Origin: Jiangella muralis
GTDB taxonomy: Bacteria; Actinomycetota; Actinomycetes; Jiangellales; Jiangellaceae
Assembly: GCF_001270745.1 (NCBI RefSeq)
Contig: NZ_LFXL01000027.1
Span: 172,506-236,505 of the forward strand
Length of the DNA: 64,000 nucleotides
Direction of reading: 5' to 3'
Below the pieces are notes generated by a model that worked only from the letters and a program-made list of their open reading frames with translations, searched no databases and was not told the DNA's origin. The stretch's first letter is position 1. Each line of letters begins with the position of its first letter. Of this stretch, positions 59,184 through 64,000 are shown one piece after another. Both the position numbers and the translations under genes were made by a program.

Positions 59184-60092
59184 TCAGCGGTCGGTGTTCG
59201 CGCCGCAGAGCACGATGCACGGCAGCTCGCCCGGGACACGGCCGGCCAGCCAGGCGGCGAACGGCACCGCGGCCGCCGGCTCGACCAGCAGCCGGAACTC
59301 GTCCCACAGCCGTTCCCGGGCGGCCAGCAGCTCGTCGTCGGTGACCAGCACCGAGTGAACGTCCGCCGCTGTCAGGATCGCGAACGGCAGCTCGCCCACC
59401 CGCGTCGCGCCCAGCGCCGACGCCGCGACGGAGTCGACCTCCGCGTCGACCGGCTCGCCCGCGGCCAGCGCGTGGTGAAGGGCGCAGCAGTGCTCCGGCT
59501 CGACGGCGACGGTGACGCGGCCGCCCGCGGCCAGCACGGTGCCGGCCGCCAGCCCGCCCCCGCCGACTGCGACCGCCACCGCGTCGACGTCCGGCGCTTC
59601 GGCCACCACTTCGGCGGCGACCGTCCCCTGACCGGCGATGACGTCGGGGTGGTCGTAGGCGGGCAGGTACCGCGCGCCCGGCTCGGCGGCCGCGTCCGTT
59701 GCCGCCGCGGCCGCTTCGGCGTAGGTGCCGCCGCGCCGGACCAGCCGGGCGCCGGCCTCCTCGATGCGCCGCGCCTTCGTCTCCGGCACCGCCTCCGGCA
59801 CGAACACCGTCGCCGGCAGCCCGAGCAGCCCCGCCGCCGTCGCGACGCCGAGCCCGTGGTTGCCGCCCGACGCCGTGACGACGTGCTCCGGCCGGTCGCC
59901 GCCGAGCAGCGCCGTCAGAGCGCCGCGCAGCTTGAACGAGCCGCTCCGCTGCAGGTGTTCGAGCTTCAGCAGCACCGGCCGGCCGTCGACCTCGGCGCGC
60001 AGCAGCGGGGTGTGCCGGATGTACGGGGCGATGGTCGCCGCGGCGGCGGCCACCGCGGCCGGCCCGGGCGGCTTCGCCGGCGCCTCGCTCAC
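59184..60092 (-). CDS. PLP-dependent threonine/serine dehydratase-like enzyme
   Basis: A 302-residue fold-type II PLP enzyme. The Schiff-base lysine is in GSFKLRGALTALL, cofactor phosphate binding in VAVGGGGLAAGTVLAAG, and the SGGNHGLGVATAAGLL block contacts the substrate carboxylate. The ending CIVLCGANTDR is typical of threonine dehydratase/serine racemase-like members without a regulatory ACT domain. It likely deaminates L-threonine or L-serine, or acts as a related lyase or racemase. Starts 4 bp inside the HAD gene end: one transcript. Confidence 0.85.
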   Translation of the reverse strand: MSEAPAKPPGPAAVAAAAATIAPYIRHTPLLRAEVDGRPVLLKLEHLQRSGSFKLRGALTALLGGDRPEHVVTASGGNHGLGVATAAGLLGLPATVFVPEAVPETKARRIEEAGARLVRRGGTYAEAAAAATDAAAEPGARYLPAYDHPDVIAGQGTVAAEVVAEAPDVDAVAVAVGGGGLAAGTVLAAGGRVTVAVEPEHCCALHHALAAGEPVDAEVDSVAASALGATRVGELPFAILTAADVHSVLVTDDELLAARERLWDEFRLLVEPAAAVPFAAWLAGRVPGELPCIVLCGANTDR

Positions 60093-60778
60093 CCGAGGTG
60101 CCCGGCCAGTTCGTGCAGCGACGCGATGCGGTCGGGCTCGCCGGCCGGGCCGGTGCCGCGGCGGTCGAGGTGGACGGCGCGCAGGCCGGCGGCACGGGCG
60201 GCGACGACGTCGAGGTGGTGGTCGTCACCGACGTAGAGGATGGTGGCGGGGTCGAGATCGAGCTCGGCGCACAGGGCGGCGTAGGCGCCTGGGTCGGGTT
60301 TCGCGCTGCCCACCGCCTCGGCGGTGAGCACCGGCCCGACCCGACCGGCCAGCCCGATGACGTCGACCTTGTCGTGCTGCATGTCCTCGGGGCCGTTGGT
60401 GAGGATGGCGGTGCGCAGCCCGGCCGCCGCCACCAGCTCCAGCGCCACCTCGGCGTCGTCGAAGCGCTGCCAGCCGGCGCGGTAGGAGGCGAAGTAGTCG
60501 CGCCACAGCGCGTCGAGGCCGGACTGGTCGACCGGCGGGCGGCCGATCAGCTCCAGCAGCTCGCCGATGCGGCGGCGCCGTTGCTCGGCCATGCTGACCA
60601 GGCCGTCGCGCCAGGCGTTGTAGTGGCGGTCCTGCAGCTCGAACCAGGCGGCGGTCAGCTCGGGTGTCGCGGGCCCGTGGATGGACGACAACCAGCTGCC
60701 GAAGCCGCGGGCCGCGGATCCGGAGTGATCGAAGAGCGTGTCGTCGAGATCGAACACCACCGCCGCGAGCTGAGCCAC
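60089..60778 (-). CDS. HAD family hydrolase (YjjG/2-haloacid dehalogenase-like)
   Basis: A 229-residue HAD phosphatase. Motif I is VVFDLDDTLFDH, motif II TAILTNGPED, motif III K in AVGSAKPDPGAYA and motif IV ILYVGDDHHLDVVAA. A helical cap follows motif I (FELQDRHYNAWRDGLVSM). Substrate probably a small phosphorylated metabolite or nucleotide. Start GTG 60778 has GGGAG upstream; GTG 60787 would add three residues. Part of a tightly packed run with GNAT, AlkZ-like and DUF885 genes. Confidence 0.85.
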   Translation of the reverse strand: MAQLAAVVFDLDDTLFDHSGSAARGFGSWLSSIHGPATPELTAAWFELQDRHYNAWRDGLVSMAEQRRRRIGELLELIGRPPVDQSGLDALWRDYFASYRAGWQRFDDAEVALELVAAAGLRTAILTNGPEDMQHDKVDVIGLAGRVGPVLTAEAVGSAKPDPGAYAALCAELDLDPATILYVGDDHHLDVVAARAAGLRAVHLDRRGTGPAGEPDRIASLHELAGHLG

Positions 60779-60788
60779 GTCTCCCACC

Positions 60789-61283
60789 CTACGTGGGCCG
60801 GATCCAGACCCGTTCGCCGTCCTCGTAGCGGTCGGTCGGGTGCAGCCCGGCCCGCCGGGCGACCGCCATGGACGCCTGGTGCTCGGGGTGCACGTGCGCG
60901 GTGACGGTCTGGACGCCGCGGGCGTCGAGCCACTGGACCAGCGCGACGGCGGCCGTGGTGGCGTAGCCCTGCCCTTGAAACGCGGCGCCGACGATCCAGG
61001 CGATCTCCGCCTGCCGGCCCTCGTCGGTGATGGTCGCCTGGACGGTGCCGACGGCGTGGGCGTCGAGCGTGCGGCGGACGATCCAGTTGTGCCACTGCTG
61101 CCGGCCGTCCGGCGACCGGCCGGCGACGAGGCGGGCGTAGCGCTCGCGCAGCCACGGCAGCGTCGGCGGCGCACCGCCGATGTACGTGTACAGCGCGGGG
61201 TCGCTCAGCACGTCGACCATGTCGGCGGCGTCGTCGACGGTGAGCGGGACCAGCTCGCACCGGCCGGCGACGATGCGGCTCAC
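60789..61283 (-). CDS. GNAT family N-acetyltransferase (RimJ-like)
   Basis: A 164-residue acetyltransferase with the RimJ/RimL-type pattern: VAGRCELVPLTVDDAADMVD, then EIAWIVGAAFQGQGYATTAA (CoA-binding QGQGYA), VQTVTAHVHPEHQASMAVAR and RAGLHPTDRYEDGERVW. It may acetylate a protein N-terminus or small amine. GTG 61283 overlaps the stop of the AlkZ-like gene (GTGA). Confidence 0.85.
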   Translation of the reverse strand: MSRIVAGRCELVPLTVDDAADMVDVLSDPALYTYIGGAPPTLPWLRERYARLVAGRSPDGRQQWHNWIVRRTLDAHAVGTVQATITDEGRQAEIAWIVGAAFQGQGYATTAAVALVQWLDARGVQTVTAHVHPEHQASMAVARRAGLHPTDRYEDGERVWIRPT

Positions 61284-62371
61284 AGCCGGCTCGCCACAAC
61301 CGTCGCGGGCCGCCCGACGAACGCGCCGTAGCCGTCGGCGGCGGCCTGTAATCCGGGCGTCGCGGCCGCGCGCAGCGGCTCGTACAGCCCGACGTCGAGG
61401 ACCACCTCGCCCGCCTTCAGCGTCCGCCGCCACCGCCCGGCGACCTGGGTGCCGAGCAGCAGCACTCCGTTGGCGACGTCGAGCCGGGCGCCCGCCGTGA
61501 CGTCGCCGAGGTCGAGCAGCCGCTTGCTCTCGGTGTAGCCGACGAGGTACTCGTCGTAGGCCTGCAGCAGGTGGACGGCGGTCTCGTCGACGACGGCGCC
61601 GGCGGCGCCGGCCGCGGACCAGTAGGTGACGCCGTCGACGTCGATGCTCTCGAGCGCGTCGCCGGCCGCGGCCAGGCCGGTGGCGATGTCGGCGAGCGTG
61701 AGGCTGGACCACCACGACAGGTCCTTCGCGGTGGCCGGGCCGTGGCTGGTGAAGAACCTCACGATCAGCCGGACCAGCGCCTCGTCGCGGTCGAGCGGGG
61801 CGATGGCCGGCGCTCGCTCGTCCAGCAGCGCGTACGTGTGCTGCTTGCCGCGCAACGGGCCGTTGCACACGACCTGCTCGAGCTCGGCGTACATCAGAAT
61901 GTAGGCCAGCCGGAACCGCTCGGCGACGATGCCGTGCCGTTCCAGTACCGCCCCGATCTCGGGCCGGGTCAGGTGGACGCCTCCGGCCAAGGCGTCGGCG
62001 ACGAGGCCGGCCGCCCGTCGCAGCAGGGTGTCGTCCAGTTCGAACCGCCGGTACGGGTAGCCGTTGAGCACGTGCACCCGTGGGCCGGTGAGCGCCAGCA
62101 GCCAGCGGATGTCGGCCGGCGTGACGAAGTGCCAGGTCGGCCGTAGGACGTGCGTGCGCAGCAGCTCGCCGTCGGCGAAGGCGCGGTCGAGGTCGGCGTC
62201 GGTGACGGCGCCGCCGAGGCGCTGCGCGACACCCCACTTCGCCGGGTGGTAGTCCTGCGACTGCACCGCGCCGAACCAGCCGACCACCTCGCCCGGCGTG
62301 GACGCGTCGAGCGGGCCGCCGAGGCCGACGGTGCGCAGTCGGCGGCGGACCAACTCGGCGTCGTCCACCAC
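61280..62371 (-). CDS. AlkZ-like winged-helix DNA glycosylase homologue, copy 3
   Basis: A 363-residue HTH_42/AlkZ-superfamily protein with VVGWFGAVQSQDYHPAKWGV (QSQ, the catalytic QxQ-type block), LLRTHVLRPTWHFVTPADIR, winged-helix elements VRFFTSHGPATAKDLSWWSS and a C-terminal part with LLQAYDEYLVGYTESKRLLD and GVLLLGTQVAGRWRRTL. This HVLRPTWHFV variety is the most common in actinomycetes. GTG 62371 starts at the stop of the DUF885 gene; GTG 62368 is an alternative. Confidence 0.8.
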   Translation of the reverse strand: MVDDAELVRRRLRTVGLGGPLDASTPGEVVGWFGAVQSQDYHPAKWGVAQRLGGAVTDADLDRAFADGELLRTHVLRPTWHFVTPADIRWLLALTGPRVHVLNGYPYRRFELDDTLLRRAAGLVADALAGGVHLTRPEIGAVLERHGIVAERFRLAYILMYAELEQVVCNGPLRGKQHTYALLDERAPAIAPLDRDEALVRLIVRFFTSHGPATAKDLSWWSSLTLADIATGLAAAGDALESIDVDGVTYWSAAGAAGAVVDETAVHLLQAYDEYLVGYTESKRLLDLGDVTAGARLDVANGVLLLGTQVAGRWRRTLKAGEVVLDVGLYEPLRAAATPGLQAAADGYGAFVGRPATVVASRL

Positions 62372-64000
62372 TCAGCCCTGCCGCGCGGCCCAGCCGCGGA
62401 CGACGTCGTCGAGGACGCTCATCGGCAGCGGGCCGTTGCCCAGCACGACGTCGTGGAAGCCGCGCAGGTCGAAGCCGTCGCCGAGGGCGGCCGCGGCGTC
62501 GGCGCGGATGCGCTGGATCTCCAGCCGCCCCACCATGTACGCGAGCGCCTGGCCGGGTGCGGAGATGTAGCGGTCGACCTCGGTCTCGATCTCGAGCCGG
62601 CTGGTGGCGGAGTTGGCGACCATGAAGTCGACCGCCTGCTGCCGGCTCCAGCCCTTGGCGTGCAGCCCGGTGTCGACGACCAGCCGGCAGGCCCGCATGG
62701 AGTCTTCGCTGAGCATGCCCAGGAGGGCGGTGTCGTCGGAGTACAGGCCCATCTCGTCGGCCAGCCGTTCGGCGTAGAGGCCCCAGCCCTCGTCGAACGC
62801 GGTGACGTTGGCCAGCCGGCGCAGCAGCGGGAGGTCGGTCAGCTCCTGGGCGATGGTGAGCTGGAAGTGGTGGCCGGGCACGCCCTCGTGGAACGCGACG
62901 GCCTCGGCGGCGTAGCGGTCGCGCTTCTCGGCCTCGTAGGTGTTGGCGAAGTAGGTGCCCGGGCGGCTGCCGTCCATGGCCGGCTGCATGTAGTAGGCGC
63001 CCGGTGCGCCCGGTGCCTCGGCCGCGGGCACCGCCTCGACGACGCAGCTCTGCGACGGCAGCCGGCCGAACCACTGCGGCGCGACCTGCTCGGCCCGCTT
63101 GATGGCCGAGCGTGCGGCCCGCAGCAGCTCGTCGCCGTCGCCCCAGCGCATGGCCGGGTCGGTGCGCAGCCGCTGCAGGATCTCGGTCAGCTCGCCGGTG
63201 CCGAAGGCCCGGCCGCCGACGGCCGCGTACTCGGCGGTGAGCCCGGCCAGCACGTCGAGGCCGGTCTGGTGCAGTTCGTCGGGCGTGCGCGTGGTGGTGG
63301 TGTGGCCCTTGGTGAGCTTCGCGTAGAACTCGTCGCCACCCGGCAGCCAGCACAGCCCGCCGCGGTCGTCGGGGCGGCCGTGCGGGACGACGTCGGCGGC
63401 GACGGCGTCGCGGTAGCGGCCGACGGCGGGGTGGACGACCTCCGCGAGCAGGCGGTCGCGCTCGGCCCGGAACGCCGCGGCGTCGGCCCCGCTGCCGGCG
63501 GCCGGCTCGGGCCGGCGGAGCGGGTCGTCGCCGGGGCTGGCGAGATAGCGGGTGAAGTGCTCTGTGGTGGCCTCGGCCAGCCGGCGCACCGGCAGCCGGC
63601 CGGCGGCGATGCCCGCGCGGTGCCGTTCGGCGATGGCGTCGAGCATGGCCGGCAGCGCGGCCAGCCGGGCGAGGTAGCCGTCGGCGTGCGCGGACTCGGT
63701 GATGCCGGTCATCGGCAGGAACGACAGCGTGGCCGGCGCGGGCGCGAAGAAGGAGTCGGTGACGGTGTACTCGACGGCGCGGACGGCGAGGCGGTCGCGC
63801 TCGGTCTCGATCTGCTGCAGGATGACCGCCCGCGTGATGCGCTCGGCGTCGTCGAGCCCGGCCGGGTCGACGGCCTCGGCGCGCGCCGCGATGCCGGCCA
63901 GCCGGGCGTCGGCCGCCGCCTCGCCGGCCTCGGTGTAGTCGGTGAGCTGATCCTCGCGGTCGCGGAAGCCCAGCAGCGTGGCCTCCAGCGGGTTGGCGTC
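62372..64000 (-). CDS. DUF885 family metallopeptidase-like protein (5' end off window)
   Basis: At least 543 residues of a DUF885 protein; the frame stays open to the right edge, so the N-terminus is missing. The metal motif is VAFHEGVPGHHFQLTIAQEL (HExxH-like HEGxPGHH), with the third-ligand glutamate region VTAFDEGWGLYAERLADEMG, and PGQALAYMVGRLEIQRIRAD towards the end. An internal repeat-like helical N-half (ERDRLAVRAVEYTVTDSFFA) precedes it. Members are probable zinc carboxypeptidases or oligopeptidases; no signal is visible because the start is missing. Confidence 0.85.
   Translation of the reverse strand, partial: DANPLEATLLGFRDREDQLTDYTEAGEAAADARLAGIAARAEAVDPAGLDDAERITRAVILQQIETERDRLAVRAVEYTVTDSFFAPAPATLSFLPMTGITESAHADGYLARLAALPAMLDAIAERHRAGIAAGRLPVRRLAEATTEHFTRYLASPGDDPLRRPEPAAGSGADAAAFRAERDRLLAEVVHPAVGRYRDAVAADVVPHGRPDDRGGLCWLPGGDEFYAKLTKGHTTTTRTPDELHQTGLDVLAGLTAEYAAVGGRAFGTGELTEILQRLRTDPAMRWGDGDELLRAARSAIKRAEQVAPQWFGRLPSQSCVVEAVPAAEAPGAPGAYYMQPAMDGSRPGTYFANTYEAEKRDRYAAEAVAFHEGVPGHHFQLTIAQELTDLPLLRRLANVTAFDEGWGLYAERLADEMGLYSDDTALLGMLSEDSMRACRLVVDTGLHAKGWSRQQAVDFMVANSATSRLEIETEVDRYISAPGQALAYMVGRLEIQRIRADAAAALGDGFDLRGFHDVVLGNGPLPMSVLDDVVRGWAARQG

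Noticed and set aside
1..64000. CRISPR array or prophage
   Set aside because: No regularly spaced direct repeats and no integrase, terminase, capsid or tail genes were seen.

Overview
The window is a stretch of high-GC chromosome from an actinomycete. The evidence is very strong G/C third-position bias, many GTG starts, GGAGG-type ribosome binding sites, and families typical of Actinomycetota (acVLRF1 peptidyl-tRNA hydrolase, SigJ-type ECF sigma factors with a SnoaL-like tail, LppM-like and beta-propeller lipoproteins). A Jiangella- or Nocardioides-like soil actinomycete fits, but no marker here fixes the genus. I see no rRNA, tRNA, CRISPR array or intact insertion sequence. Both ends cut genes: a nuclease-helicase on the left and a DUF885 peptidase-like protein on the right.

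Layout. 0-4.4 kb: TM0106-type RecB/RNase H/helicase protein, a TauE/SafE permease head-to-head with a MazG-like pyrophosphohydrolase, and a DUF4862 protein. 4.5-14.9 kb: two divergent operons around a double-domain Lrp/AsnC regulator. The left operon encodes an M19 dipeptidase and an MDR oxidoreductase. The right operon encodes a CapA-like protein, an amidohydrolase, an Asp/Glu/hydantoin-type racemase, an unknown membrane-anchored protein, a 46-residue membrane peptide, a sodium:solute symporter and an N-carbamoyl-amino-acid/ureido hydrolase. Together they look like an uptake and breakdown route for a hydantoin, carbamoyl or peptide-type nitrogen compound. 14.9-17.6 kb: an MFS exporter and an AAA+ ATPase. 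17.9-23.5 kb: tandem OGG-fold-like proteins, a short HelD-like helicase and a tandem pair of WYL proteins, which form a nucleic-acid-related block. 23.5-27 kb: OsmC, DUF2277, a degenerate erythromycin-esterase homologue and an AlkZ-type winged-helix protein. 27-32 kb: galactonate dehydratase with a GntR regulator, an SDR, and a WYL regulator facing an epoxide hydrolase.

32-39.5 kb: PAP2 phosphatase, a stand-alone UvrD-tail-like domain, an ECF sigma factor, Uma2, a candidate structured RNA, acVLRF1, superoxide dismutase, an AhpD-like protein and proline dehydrogenase. 39.6-46 kb: phosphoketolase, a second AlkZ-like protein, YceI, an LppM-like lipoprotein, a B12/heme-type binding protein and peroxiredoxin. 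46-53.5 kb: small envelope proteins, glutathione peroxidase, GNAT, a nucleotidyltransferase homologue that has lost its catalytic motif, an O-methyltransferase, and a second WYL regulator facing an ABC exporter. 53.5-54.4 kb is a decayed junction with two gene remnants and a repeat-rich spacer. 54.4-64 kb: solo DNA methyltransferase, alditol-oxidase-like flavoprotein, beta-propeller lipoprotein, a MITE-like element, DUF6624 lipoprotein, and a tight run of threonine dehydratase-like enzyme, HAD phosphatase, GNAT, third AlkZ-like protein and DUF885 protein.

The most interesting leads are the candidate non-coding RNA at about 35.86-36.11 kb (its own promoter, several perfect hairpins, a terminator-like stem), the OGG/HelD/WYL block, the small membrane peptide next to the symporter, and several pseudoenzymes.
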